Positions 1-7,107 of a stretch of DNA of 25,795 nucleotides are shown here, piece by piece. Location of the stretch: the IMG/VR virus record IMGVR_UViG_3300025910_000175, positions 1-25,795 of that record; one strand, 5' to 3'. Within the stretch, counting starts at the first letter, position 1, and each line of letters starts with the position of its first letter. Origin of the DNA: a virus. A program made the position numbers and the translations under genes. A model generated the notes under the pieces. The model worked only from the letters and a program-made list of their open reading frames with translations, had not been told where the DNA came from and did no database searches.

Positions 1-19
1 ATGGACGCGGGACCCCGGC

Positions 20-52
20 CCGGCCGGCGCCCTTGACCGGGGCGCCGGCCGG
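20..52. repeat. 13-bp perfect inverted repeat around a -35 element
   Basis: Positions 20-32 (CCGGCCGGCGCCC) pair perfectly with 40-52, leaving a 7-nt loop that contains the TTGACC -35 hexamer of the next promoter. A GC-only 13-bp stem could end transcription arriving from the left or act as an operator. There is no T-tract, so an intrinsic terminator is not proven. It lies upstream of the expected transcription start and so would not be in the new transcript. Confidence 0.6.
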
Positions 53-61
53 TGCTACACT
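33..61 (+). promoter_or_regulatory. Promoter for the first gene, leaderless type
   Basis: TTGACC (33-38), a 17-nt spacer ending in TGC (extended -10), then TACACT (56-61). The ATG of the next gene is at 71, only 9 nt beyond the -10, so the transcript should begin 0-3 nt before the start codon and leave no room for a Shine-Dalgarno sequence. The same GGTGCTA core recurs at other gene starts in this window. Confidence 0.75.
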
Positions 62-70
62 CTACGGACC

Positions 71-703
71 ATGGGTTTCACGGAGTTGTACGCCGGTCAT
101 TTCGGTTCTGGTCTCCCCGAGCGGGGCCAAGCCGGCTCGGCCCTGACTGGCATCGTCGCAGCGGCCGCTGACGGCACGGTGTGGACACTCCGGTATCCGG
201 AAACCACTGTGATGCCCGGCGCGTCGAAGGGCGCGGGCGGGCTGCAGCGTCGGTTGTACGTCCAGCGCATCCACGTCCAGTACGTGACGTTGACGGCGTT
301 CACCACGCCGGTCACCGCCGGGCGTGCACTGCGGCTGGTCCGCGGTGCCCCGACCAGTGGCACTGCGTCGAACCCGTCGGGCGGCGCGGCGTACACGATG
401 GTGCACAAGCGCTCGGACGTCACGAACGAGACCCTCGGCGTTGGCCGGGTGTCCACGACCGCGGTGCTGACCACCACGGGTATCACGTTCGAGTCCGCGC
501 CACTGCAGCGCATGATGCTCGTCCAGGCCGGCTCGTCCGGCAACTCGTACGACGAGGCCTGGCGGTTCGACGGTGTCGAGGCCGACCCGATTTTCTTGCT
601 GCCGGGCGAGCTACTGGCCATCCAGACAGACTCCGCGTTCGACGCCGCCGGTACTTTCCAGCTCCAGGTCGACGTCGACGCCGTCGAGTGCGTCGGGGCC
701 TGA
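71..703 (+). CDS. Putative virion surface/structural protein (beta-rich)
   Basis: A 210-residue protein of unknown family. The sequence is rich in beta-prone Val/Thr/Gly segments and ends with a pattern (LLPGELLAIQTD near residues 177-188, then alternating Val/Asp) seen in small phage virion proteins where a Pro-Gly-Glu turn precedes a final strand. No signal peptide, membrane segment or catalytic motif is visible. The ATG at 71 follows a promoter by 9 nt, which fixes the start and suggests a leaderless message. It is followed after 3 nt by the lectin-like gene at 707, so the two are probably co-expressed. Being placed next to the coat-protein operon suggests a head decoration or appendage role, which is inference. 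Confidence 0.65.
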   Translation: MGFTELYAGHFGSGLPERGQAGSALTGIVAAAADGTVWTLRYPETTVMPGASKGAGGLQRRLYVQRIHVQYVTLTAFTTPVTAGRALRLVRGAPTSGTASNPSGGAAYTMVHKRSDVTNETLGVGRVSTTAVLTTTGITFESAPLQRMMLVQAGSSGNSYDEAWRFDGVEADPIFLLPGELLAIQTDSAFDAAGTFQLQVDVDAVECVGA

Positions 704-706
704 CCG

Positions 707-1540
707 GTGGGGAGCGGGCTATCCGGGCGGTACTCCAACCAGCGCCCCGTAACGTCCGGCACGACCGGGCCGTGGCTACCGGCTACGATACCCCAGGTCG
801 CCGCGGGGTACTACTGGGATGTGGCGGATGCCTCGGGGCTGGGGACGGCCGGGTTCAAGGTCCCGGAGGGCAACCTTCACACCACGTTCGACCTGGTGCA
901 GGCCACTGTCGCGAATCAACCCACGGCGCTCACCGAGTCGGGCAACGCCCAGTTCCGGATGCGGAAGCAGTCGGACCCCAATCCCAGCCGGGCGGTATCA
1001 GGAGCCGTGCAGGCGGGCTGGACCGGAGCCACGTATGTCGGAGGGTGGTTTCGTCAGCCGGATGCCAATGGCGACACCGCGGCAGCCGGCACGTACTTTT
1101 CGCACAACAATACGACAGGCGCCCAGGGTCGCATCATTTGCGTTTCCGGGACCACCGGCGGTGACAACATCGGACTGACCTGTAACGCCACCGGCGTTGG
1201 TGGGGCTACCAGCCGCAACGCCGTGGCTAGCACTCTCGTCGGCGCCGGCTGGCACTGGCTAGAGTGGATATTCGACCCGCTGCTAGTGCTGGGCGGCAGC
1301 GCCACAGCCGACCGAGGCAAGATTTTTTCGGACTTCGTGCTGCGGACACGCGTTGTTACCGAGTCGGTCGGCGCCATGCCCACTTCGATTTTCAACGGTA
1401 ATGCGTTTATCGCCATTGCCTGTGGAACCGCCACCGCATCAGACGCTGACACCACCGACTGGGCCGTGTGCTACTACTGCAACGGCATCCCGTCGCTCGC
1501 CAACCGTGAGGCGCTGATGCGCCACCACGCGCCGGCTTGA
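707..1540 (+). CDS. LamG/concanavalin-like jelly-roll structural protein (putative)
   Basis: A 277-residue protein starting at GTG, 3 nt after the previous stop. Its second half resembles LamG-type jelly rolls: a GWHWLEWIFD stretch (about residues 180-189), alternating strands, then a closing segment of the type 'DWAVCYYCNGIPS...NREALMRHH' in which a short strand precedes a small C-terminal helix. Such domains bind sugars or stabilise trimers in phage head fibres, tail appendages and host-adhesion proteins. No enzyme motif is seen. It probably forms a two-gene unit with the gene at 71. The assignment rests on overall pattern only, and another beta-sandwich virion protein is possible. Confidence 0.55.
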   Translation: MGSGLSGRYSNQRPVTSGTTGPWLPATIPQVAAGYYWDVADASGLGTAGFKVPEGNLHTTFDLVQATVANQPTALTESGNAQFRMRKQSDPNPSRAVSGAVQAGWTGATYVGGWFRQPDANGDTAAAGTYFSHNNTTGAQGRIICVSGTTGGDNIGLTCNATGVGGATSRNAVASTLVGAGWHWLEWIFDPLLVLGGSATADRGKIFSDFVLRTRVVTESVGAMPTSIFNGNAFIAIACGTATASDADTTDWAVCYYCNGIPSLANREALMRHHAPA

Positions 1541-1579
1541 CGGTGTGGTCGGGGTGTGGCCGCCTATGTAGAAAAATTC

Positions 1580-1608
1580 TTGACCGCCTGACCGGTCGGT
1601 GCTAAGCT
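1580..1608 (+). promoter_or_regulatory. Strong promoter for the capsid operon
   Basis: TTGACC (1580-1585), an exact 17-nt spacer ending in TGC, then TAAGCT (1603-1608). An A-rich tract (GAAAAATT) lies directly upstream and could act as an UP element. The expected start at about 1615 coincides with the first base of the hairpin at 1615-1638. Confidence 0.7.
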
Positions 1609-1614
1609 ATATGT

Positions 1615-1638
1615 AGGTCCGACATGCGTGTCGGACCT
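1615..1638 (+). promoter_or_regulatory. 5'-terminal mRNA hairpin
   Basis: AGGTCCGACA (1615-1624) pairs perfectly with TGTCGGACCT (1629-1638) across a TGCG loop. Given the promoter just upstream, this 10-bp stem would form at the extreme 5' end of the capsid mRNA, where such structures are known to shield transcripts from 5'-dependent decay. A repressor-binding operator is the alternative. Confidence 0.65.
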
Positions 1639-1756
1639 CGGCGCGACTTTGGGAGCCGTTAGCGAGAGCCCCGATGGTGATGTAGCGACCTTGGCGCGGG
1701 CCTGAACAGCGAAACCAAACCCGTTTCTCTGTTTTCTCACCAAAGGTCGTAATATC

Positions 1757-3100
1757 ATGTCGTTGGGGTCATGGGCGGACGCAGCGCTCCACCAATACTA
1801 TGAGGAAGTCCAAGAGCTGCACACGCTCGTGGGCCGGGCCTCCCCACTCGTCGACCGACTCTCCAAGTCGGCCGTCGAAGGCGCCGTAACTGGCGAATTT
1901 TTCACGCTTTCTGGCGGCATGGGCATCGCAGGCGACCTCGCCTCGGCCCAGGAAGTGGCCAATCAGGTCGGCACCAACGGCGCGGGCACTGCCCCGGGCG
2001 CCGGGTCGCACGACGGTGAGTGGCTGCTCCCCACTGGTCAAATCGAGACGTCCCTGCGCATCAAGTACAAGGACCTCGTTGCCGGCAAGACGAACAAGGG
2101 CGCGTATCTCCGCAACCTGACCCACGCCACCGACAAGCACGGCGAGTACTTCGGCGAACGCTTCGCCCAGGTCATCCTCGGCTCCAGCGGCTACCGGTTC
2201 TCCCTCGCCGACCTGACGACCTTCGCGACCGGCGTGATTACGCTGCTCGACTCGGCGGGTAACGTCGACCCGAACAACATTGCCAACTTCTACAAGGGCC
2301 AGGTCCTCGTCGCCTCGGCGAACGAGGGGACTTCGTTGTCCCACACCCTGCTCCCGAGCAACATCGCCGCCCAGCGTGCGTACGTGCTCTCCGTCGACCG
2401 AGACGCCGGTACCCTCGTGGTCTCGGACTCGCCCAACGGTGCCCCGGAAATCCCCGCGGGCTGGGGCGTGGCCGGTGACAACGTGTCGATTTTCCCCCTC
2501 GGCCAGTTCAAGCCCACCCTCCCAGGCTCCACGCTGACGAACAAGCTGTTGTGCCAGACGCTGTCGGACTGGATTACCCCCACGGTCGCGACCGACACGT
2601 TCGGTACGGTGGACCGCTCGGCGGACTCGGCGCTCTCCGGCGTCCGTATCCCCACGACCGGCCCCATCGGCGCGCTGTCCCCCGAGCACAAAATCGGGTT
2701 CGCCAGCTCGTACATGCAGTCCCGCTACGCGGGTCGCAAGGCCCTGACGTTCGTGGCCCAGTCGGAAGTCTGGTTCGGAATCGTCCGCTCGCTGCACGCC
2801 CAAGGCCTCGTGTCCGACATCGGCGCGATGCTGACCGGTGGCGCCCGCTCCGTTCAGGTCGCCGGTGTCAACGGCATGTGCGAAATTATCGCCGAGCCGC
2901 ACCAGGACCCGACGTTCATCTACGGCCTGGACCTCCCCGAAATCATGATTCGCCACCTCGACGGCCTCCCCGGCGTCGCGAACGCGGACGGCCTCGAAAT
3001 GCTTCGTCAGGCGGATTCGAACGACCTGGAGTTCCGGCTGATTTGCTTCCCCCAGCTCATCGTCCGGGAGCCCTGGCTCCACTGCCGGTTCGCGGTCTAA
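1757..3100 (+). CDS. Major capsid protein (candidate)
   Basis: A 447-residue protein with no catalytic motif. Reasons for calling it the coat protein: it is the first gene behind the strongest promoter, it has a hairpin-capped leader, its length is right for a P22-like/HK97-fold coat protein, and small beta-rich genes follow. Internally it has an N-terminal helical stretch (about 1-45), a segment rich in Lys, Tyr and Gly (about 100-150) that could form an extended loop, and a C-terminal half of mixed helices and strands (about 300-447), an architecture compatible with the HK97 fold. ATG start with AAAGG ten nt upstream. Unusually, it lies on the strand opposite the portal and scaffold genes. 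I cannot match it to a named family by eye. Confidence 0.7.
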   Translation: MSLGSWADAALHQYYEEVQELHTLVGRASPLVDRLSKSAVEGAVTGEFFTLSGGMGIAGDLASAQEVANQVGTNGAGTAPGAGSHDGEWLLPTGQIETSLRIKYKDLVAGKTNKGAYLRNLTHATDKHGEYFGERFAQVILGSSGYRFSLADLTTFATGVITLLDSAGNVDPNNIANFYKGQVLVASANEGTSLSHTLLPSNIAAQRAYVLSVDRDAGTLVVSDSPNGAPEIPAGWGVAGDNVSIFPLGQFKPTLPGSTLTNKLLCQTLSDWITPTVATDTFGTVDRSADSALSGVRIPTTGPIGALSPEHKIGFASSYMQSRYAGRKALTFVAQSEVWFGIVRSLHAQGLVSDIGAMLTGGARSVQVAGVNGMCEIIAEPHQDPTFIYGLDLPEIMIRHLDGLPGVANADGLEMLRQADSNDLEFRLICFPQLIVREPWLHCRFAV

Positions 3101-3111
3101 GGAGCTGAGTA

Positions 3112-3486
3112 GTGGCTAACACCTACGCTCTCCAGTCGGCGTCGTACGACCCGACGTTCACCGCGTACAAGCGCGGGGCCTTCGCACAGCTGGTCGTGAC
3201 GTTCGCCGCCGGTGCGCCGGCGGTCGACACGGCCCGCTCCGCGCCAGGCTTCACGATTGCTGACGGCGCATCGGGCGCCTACACCGGGACGGCGCCGCTC
3301 GCGTCCCGGGGTCTCATGTTCATCCAGCCCAAGAGGGCGGTGGACGTGGACTCGTGTTCCGTCGATGTGGTCGCCTACTCGCCCACGCTCGGGACATTTA
3401 CCCTGCAAGCATACGTCAACGACGCCCCCGCAGACATCGACGACGGCGACGAACTTTGGATTTTGTTCCTCCTCGAAGGGGGCTGA
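3112..3486 (+). CDS. Small beta-rich virion protein (possible decoration protein)
   Basis: A 124-residue protein beginning at GTG, preceded by a clear AAGGAG Shine-Dalgarno (3100-3105) with good spacing. It is the first gene after the coat-protein candidate. Beta-strand patterning dominates (for example FAQLVVTFAAG and FTLQAYVNDAPA), with an acidic IDDGDE turn before a hydrophobic C-terminus. No Cys cluster or membrane segment. A small gene directly downstream of the coat gene is often a head decoration or cement protein, which is the suggestion here by position only. Confidence 0.6.
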   Translation: MANTYALQSASYDPTFTAYKRGAFAQLVVTFAAGAPAVDTARSAPGFTIADGASGAYTGTAPLASRGLMFIQPKRAVDVDSCSVDVVAYSPTLGTFTLQAYVNDAPADIDDGDELWILFLLEGG

Positions 3487-3498
3487 TAGGTACCTACA

Positions 3499-3915
3499 AT
3501 GGCTGACAACGCTCCCAACTCTGTTTCGTTCGGCCCGCTGCCGAACATCGTCAACATGCTGAAGCGGCGTGTTGAGCAACACGTGCTCACGTTCACGGGC
3601 GCCAACGGTACGTCCGTGATGCTGCAGACGCTGTCCTCGGCCGGATGTACGGTAACGTATGTTTCCGAAGGCGTCTACGACTTCACGTTCCCGCCAGGCG
3701 GCACCGGCGCCATCGGCTGGGTGCAAGTGTGCCCACCCGTCACCTCGGCGAACACTGTCGCGGATACGCGCATGTACGCCCTGGACTCGGACCTACTGAA
3801 CTTCGCGACTGGCGCCGGGCGCCTGACCGCGGTGGACGGCTCGGCCACCCCCATCGTGTCGGACATCATCGGCACGTGTACGCTGCTCATCTGCCTCATC
3901 CGCCCGCAGGCGTAA
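3499..3915 (+). CDS. Small virion protein, unknown family
   Basis: A 138-residue protein starting at ATG, 12 nt after the previous gene. After a short N-terminal helix (about 15-30) it becomes beta-rich, with a DFTFPPGGTGAIGW turn-containing segment (about 60-73) and a hydrophobic Cys-containing end (TCTLLICLIRPQA). It may be a second decoration or a head-completion protein. No recognisable domain. Placement between the coat candidate and the tiny basic genes argues for a structural role. Confidence 0.55.
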   Translation: MADNAPNSVSFGPLPNIVNMLKRRVEQHVLTFTGANGTSVMLQTLSSAGCTVTYVSEGVYDFTFPPGGTGAIGWVQVCPPVTSANTVADTRMYALDSDLLNFATGAGRLTAVDGSATPIVSDIIGTCTLLICLIRPQA

Positions 3916-3916
3916 C

Positions 3917-4114
3917 ATGGCAGGCGGCAAGAGCGAATACGGGTGTGCGGCCGACGGCCTGAAGTCGGCCGATTTCCCCGCCCTGAACACCAAGCCGGTG
4001 AACAAGGGCGAAATCGGGTACTCGGGCAAGTCCGCGGGTAAGCCGTCCTCGAAAGGGTACGTCTGCCCGCCTCCGCAGAAGGGCCTCGGCCCGAAGGGAA
4101 CCCGCCGTGGCTAA
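3917..4114 (+). CDS. Tiny basic protein, unknown function
   Basis: A 65-residue Lys/Gly/Pro-rich protein, low in hydrophobic residues and probably disordered. ATG start 1 nt after the previous stop. It has two widely spaced Cys residues (about 10 and 54) but no CxxC knuckle. Its last 8 nt overlap the next gene (GTGGCTAA), indicating translational coupling. It may bind DNA or be an internal capsid component, but nothing in the sequence proves this. Confidence 0.5.
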   Translation: MAGGKSEYGCAADGLKSADFPALNTKPVNKGEIGYSGKSAGKPSSKGYVCPPPQKGLGPKGTRRG

Positions 4115-4346
4115 GAAGTCTGACCTGGGGCCGGTGATGCCGGCCGCGAAGCGCGAGCGGCCCGAAATCGGTGCCGGCCCGGGGTCGTACAAGTCCCAGG
4201 ACGGGTACGCGACCGCATACCGTACCATGAACCCCAACACCGACGCCATGGCCCGCCTCATCGGCGGCCCCAAGGGCGGTGTGACCAGCACCAAGGGCGC
4301 CATCGCGGCCCCGAAAACCCCTGGCTCCTACGGAAAGAACTCGTAA
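4107..4346 (+). CDS. Tiny basic Gly/Lys-rich protein
   Basis: A 79-residue protein from GTG 4107, overlapping the previous gene by 8 nt. Rich in Lys, Gly and Pro, with a short possible helix around TAYRTMNPNTDAMARLIGG. Similar in composition to its upstream neighbour, so the pair may be divergent duplicates, but no alignable core is obvious. Function unknown, probably virion-associated by context. Confidence 0.5.
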   Translation: MAKKSDLGPVMPAAKRERPEIGAGPGSYKSQDGYATAYRTMNPNTDAMARLIGGPKGGVTSTKGAIAAPKTPGSYGKNS

Positions 4347-4347
4347 A

Positions 4348-4704
4348 GTGTCCGAATTCCTCAAAAACTTCGTGCGTTCGAAGACTTTCAAGGCCGTTTT
4401 GGCTCTCCTGGCCGCCGCGGCGACCGCGTACGCCACCCAGGGGTGCGCGGGGCTGCTCGGGGGCAGTCAAACTGCGCGAGTCGCGCGCTTTAACTGCCAA
4501 GTCGACGCGCTGCAGCCCGTTTTCGGCGACGTGCTCGACACGGCGGACCTCGTCCGCAGCCTGTACAAGGGCAACGCGAGCCTGGAGGCCGCTCTGGCGG
4601 CCGCCGGTGCCACCGAGGCCGAAGTCCGCGCACTGGTCTCGGCCCTCCGCGCGTGCGAGGGGCCCCCGGACGTCCCGGGCGACGCCGGCCTGACCGCATC
4701 CTGA
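4348..4704 (+). CDS. Small protein with N-terminal membrane-type segment
   Basis: A 118-residue protein from GTG 4348 with a GGAAAG sequence about 12 nt upstream. Positively charged N-terminus (residues 1-15), then a hydrophobic Ala/Leu segment (about 16-36) ending near a Cys (YATQGCAG), then a mainly helical soluble part with two further Cys residues. This could be a secreted protein, a membrane-anchored one or a holin-like protein. The Cys context is a poor lipobox, so a lipoprotein is not claimed. It sits between the capsid accessory genes and the adaptor. Confidence 0.5.
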   Translation: MSEFLKNFVRSKTFKAVLALLAAAATAYATQGCAGLLGGSQTARVARFNCQVDALQPVFGDVLDTADLVRSLYKGNASLEAALAAAGATEAEVRALVSALRACEGPPDVPGDAGLTAS

Positions 4705-4734
4705 ACCCCGCCCGGCGGGCCGGAGTACCCGACC

Positions 4735-5487
4735 GTGCAGTCCAAGACCCTGACCCAAATCATCGCCGAGGTGCGGTCGGCCAGTGACACCCAGTCCCTG
4801 ACCGACCGACACCCCGACGCCGACCTGACCATCGCCATCAACGATTCCATCCGGTCGTTGCGCGGACTGGTGACGTCGCGCGGGTTCCCGTACTTCCTTT
4901 CCGTGACGACCGCGGCCACCCTCGCCGGTACGCGCGTGACCGGCGAGACGTACTCCGTCGTCCCGTGGCCGGCTACAGCCATCCAAATCCACGGCATCGA
5001 CGTCGGGTTCAACTCCGCGGGCAGTGATTTCGGCAACTGGTATCCACTGAAGCCTATCACATGGGCCCAACGCCGGGACACCACCCAGGAATGGCGGACG
5101 AATCTGTCCCCCGGCACGGTGGGAGCACAGTATGTTTTCTCCGTGCTTACGCTCCCCCAGGGCTCCGGCGCGTCTACCACGCCGGGCACTATCGCGTTGT
5201 TCCCCGCGGCCGACTCGGGACAGTACAAAATCTGGTTCTTAACTGAGTTTACGGACCTGACGTCCTCGGATGTTTTTTTGGCACTCCCGGATTGGCACGA
5301 GTGGATAATCCAGGACGTGGTCGAGAAACTGGCCCAGCGTGATGACGACCAGCACGAGACCGCGGGCATCGCGGCCAAGCGCCGCGCCGAAGCCGACGCC
5401 CGCATGATGGAGTCCGTCCCGCGGGTAGTATCCGCCGGCCCCCTACGCCCACGCCGCAACGGCACGCGGCGTAGGTGGTCGATGTGA
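4735..5487 (+). CDS. Head-to-tail adaptor protein (gp4/gp11-like, putative)
   Basis: A 250-residue protein from GTG 4735 with GGAG about 10 nt upstream. It opens with a helix followed by a 'DADLTIAINDSIRSLRGLV' pattern (about 28-47), has a beta-rich middle ending in 'ALFPAADSGQYKIWFLTEF', and closes with a long charged helix ('PDWHEWIIQDVVEKLAQRDDD...AAKRRAEADARMM') and an Arg-rich tail. This helix-beta-helix plan, the size, and its place before the nozzle match the ring protein that sits under the portal in P22-like (gp4) and T7-like (gp11) phages. It would dock on the portal and hold the tail. The family is recognised by pattern, not by a catalytic signature. Confidence 0.65.
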   Translation: MQSKTLTQIIAEVRSASDTQSLTDRHPDADLTIAINDSIRSLRGLVTSRGFPYFLSVTTAATLAGTRVTGETYSVVPWPATAIQIHGIDVGFNSAGSDFGNWYPLKPITWAQRRDTTQEWRTNLSPGTVGAQYVFSVLTLPQGSGASTTPGTIALFPAADSGQYKIWFLTEFTDLTSSDVFLALPDWHEWIIQDVVEKLAQRDDDQHETAGIAAKRRAEADARMMESVPRVVSAGPLRPRRNGTRRRWSM

Positions 5488-7085
5488 CTGCTCCACGGCG
5501 ATTCGTCCCCCCGTCTAAGCTGCCCGATGAACGGGCGCTACTGACCACGTTCCGGCAGGTCGCGGACGCGTTCGACCACCCGGGCGTGCCCCGACAGCGG
5601 TACCGCGACCGGCGCGGACACCAAGTCACCGCCCAAGCCGGCGACCTGGTGCGCGTCCAGACCAACGACACCGTGTTGCTGCCCGCCCCGCGCCCGTGTG
5701 CGGGTCAGACGGTCACAGTCGTGGTCGAGGGTACCCCCGTGACCGTCAAGGCCACCACGGGGCTCGTAGACGGCGCGGCGTCGGTCTCCGCCACGACCGT
5801 GGGGGCGTACCATTTCGTCGCCACGAACGAGGGCTGGTGGCGCGGGCCGGGCGGGGCCGCTGGCGCGACCGGGCCGACGGGGCCGACTGGGCCGACGGGG
5901 CCCACTGGGCCGACGGGCCCGACGGGCGCCACCGGAACCTTCACAGGCGCCACCGGCGCAGCCAACGGCTATGCCAGCTTGCACGTCTACGCCAACGCGA
6001 GCTCTGCGCTCGTGGGCACGACGTTCCTCGGGGTCACGGTCGAGTCCGCGGCCACCTATTCAGCTTCGACCGATATCGATACCGGCAACTGGTTCGATGT
6101 CGTCACGGTCGGGTCCGGCGGCGGCGGCGCGGGCGGGGCGCCCATCTTCCAATCGCAGGAAAACGGCTCTCCCGGCGGCGGCGGCGGCTGTTACAACCGG
6201 CGGACCTTCGCGCGGTCGGCGTTGGTGACGGCGCTCCCCATCGCCATGACCATCCCACTCGGCGGGGCGGGTGGTGCCGGCCAGACTAGCAACTCTGGCG
6301 CTGGGTTGCGTCCGAACGTGGGCGTTAATGGCGGTACTACGTCGTTCGGCTCGCTGCTCGTGGCCTTCGGCGGCGGCGGCGGTAACGGCATGAGTGCGGT
6401 GCAGGGTGTATCGTGCGGCGGCAGCGGTGGCGGCGTACAGGGGCCTGGGGTGGGGGCTGCGGCGGCGTCTACTGGCTCCAACCTGGGGGGTGAACCGTCA
6501 TTGGCCGCGACCAATACCACGCTGGTTCAAAATGGGTTCGGTGGAGCCAACGCCAATACCGCAGTTGACGGTATGGCCGCGTGCGATGGGGGCGGTTCCG
6601 GAGCCCCGAACCGCACGTCCGCCACCACGACCGGGCGCGCGGGGGGGCGGGCTCTGCACGGTGGCGGAGGCGGCGGCGCGGGCGGCGGATGTAGCAACGG
6701 GGTTCCCGCGACCAACGCGGCATCCGGAGGCAACGGGGGCCTTTCCGGCCCATCCACAACCGCACTAGTGGCGTCGGCACAGTCTGGGCTCGGCGGCTTA
6801 GGCGGCACCGGGGCTGGTAATGGAACCAGTAACCCCGGCGCAGACGGTGCCATCGGCACGATGGACCACGCGGGCTCGGGCGGTGGTGGTGGCACCGGCT
6901 CCAATCGCACCAGTAGCAGCAACGGTACGTCCACGTCCGGGGCGGGCGGCGCGGGCGGATTCCCCGGCGGTGGCGGGGGCGGGGGCGGTGCGGCCTCGTC
7001 CTTCGGCGGCACGAACGCGGCCACGTCCGGCAAGGGCGGCAACGGCGGCGACGGCATCATCATCGTGATGGGTCTGCCGGCCTAA
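5475..7085 (+). CDS. Collagen-like and glycine-rich receptor-binding fibre/adhesin
   Basis: A 536-residue protein from GTG 5475, overlapping the adaptor by 13 nt. Residues 1-45: charged helical N-terminus, likely the virion anchor. Residues 50-123: a beta domain ending in 'HFVATNEGWWRG', typical of phage fibre heads. Residues 127-161: collagen-like G-X-Y repeats including six Gly-Pro-Thr in a row. Residues 165-212: small beta region. Residues 213-536: extremely Gly-rich with runs of 4-8 Gly separated by Ser/Thr/Asn loops. A glycine-rich lattice with variable loops is the design of polyglycine-II adhesins such as T-even-like gp38, where the loops contact the receptor. Host recognition is therefore the likely role. 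It could instead be a non-tail surface fibre. Confidence 0.7.
   Translation: MVDVTAPRRFVPPSKLPDERALLTTFRQVADAFDHPGVPRQRYRDRRGHQVTAQAGDLVRVQTNDTVLLPAPRPCAGQTVTVVVEGTPVTVKATTGLVDGAASVSATTVGAYHFVATNEGWWRGPGGAAGATGPTGPTGPTGPTGPTGPTGATGTFTGATGAANGYASLHVYANASSALVGTTFLGVTVESAATYSASTDIDTGNWFDVVTVGSGGGGAGGAPIFQSQENGSPGGGGGCYNRRTFARSALVTALPIAMTIPLGGAGGAGQTSNSGAGLRPNVGVNGGTTSFGSLLVAFGGGGGNGMSAVQGVSCGGSGGGVQGPGVGAAAASTGSNLGGEPSLAATNTTLVQNGFGGANANTAVDGMAACDGGGSGAPNRTSATTTGRAGGRALHGGGGGGAGGGCSNGVPATNAASGGNGGLSGPSTTALVASAQSGLGGLGGTGAGNGTSNPGADGAIGTMDHAGSGGGGGTGSNRTSSSNGTSTSGAGGAGGFPGGGGGGGGAASSFGGTNAATSGKGGNGGDGIIIVMGLPA
5871..5924 (+). repeat. Six 9-bp tandem units encoding Gly-Pro-Thr
   Basis: Six consecutive in-frame 9-nt units, each coding Gly-Pro-Thr (GGG/GGC-CCG/CCC-ACG/ACT), flanked by degenerate Gly-Ala-Thr units. 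They encode a collagen-like triple-helix segment of the fibre. The near identity of the units suggests copy-number change by slippage. Confidence 0.85.
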
Positions 7086-7089
7086 CCGG

Positions 7090-7098
7090 TGCTATACT
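7090..7098 (+). promoter_or_regulatory. Extended -10 promoter before the SPFH gene
   Basis: TGC plus TATACT, preceded by CCGG, with the GTG start at 7108 exactly 9 nt beyond the -10, the same spacing as at 56-71. No good -35 is visible at 17 nt (GGGTCT). The predicted transcript is leaderless or has a 1-3 nt leader. It sits in the only gap between the fibre gene and the SPFH gene. Confidence 0.65.
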
Positions 7099-7107
7099 AG
7101 GACTACT

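Larger units (their letters stand above)
1541..1756 (+). other. Leader region of the capsid operon
   Basis: This 216-nt gap holds no convincing gene. It contains a promoter (1580-1608), a perfect hairpin at the expected 5' end (1615-1638), a roughly 120-nt untranslated stretch with minor GC-rich pairing potential, a pyrimidine-rich tract, and AAAGG at 1742-1746, ten nt before the ATG at 1757. The long leader contrasts with the leaderless starts elsewhere and suits a highly translated coat protein. Confidence 0.6.

Noticed and set aside
1-36. Short frame from ATG at position 1 ending at TGA 34-36
   Set aside because: Eleven codons within a GC-rich inverted repeat; could be the tail of an upstream gene but cannot be supported from this window.
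1769-3082. Long open frame (437 codons) antisense to the coat-protein gene
   Set aside because: Its product is an Arg/Val/Glu/Gly-rich low-complexity string with no fold-like pattern, the expected mirror image of a GC-rich gene with strong third-position bias.
4348-4704. Lipoprotein interpretation of the small hydrophobic protein
   Set aside because: The residues before the Cys (YATQGC) do not match a lipobox well and the hydrophobic core is not positioned like a type II signal peptide.
5871-5924. Short tandem repeats as a possible CRISPR or iteron array
   Set aside because: Units are 9 nt, contiguous, in frame and encode Gly-Pro-Thr; there are no spacers.
6527-7063. Minus-strand Pro-rich frame
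   Set aside because: It is simply the complement of the glycine runs of the fibre gene (GGC read as GCC or CCG).
6111-7085. Similarity of the glycine-rich region to mycobacterial PE_PGRS proteins
   Set aside because: There is no PE domain and the glycine runs are irregular; a polyglycine-II phage adhesin fits the N-terminal fibre domain and collagen stalk better.
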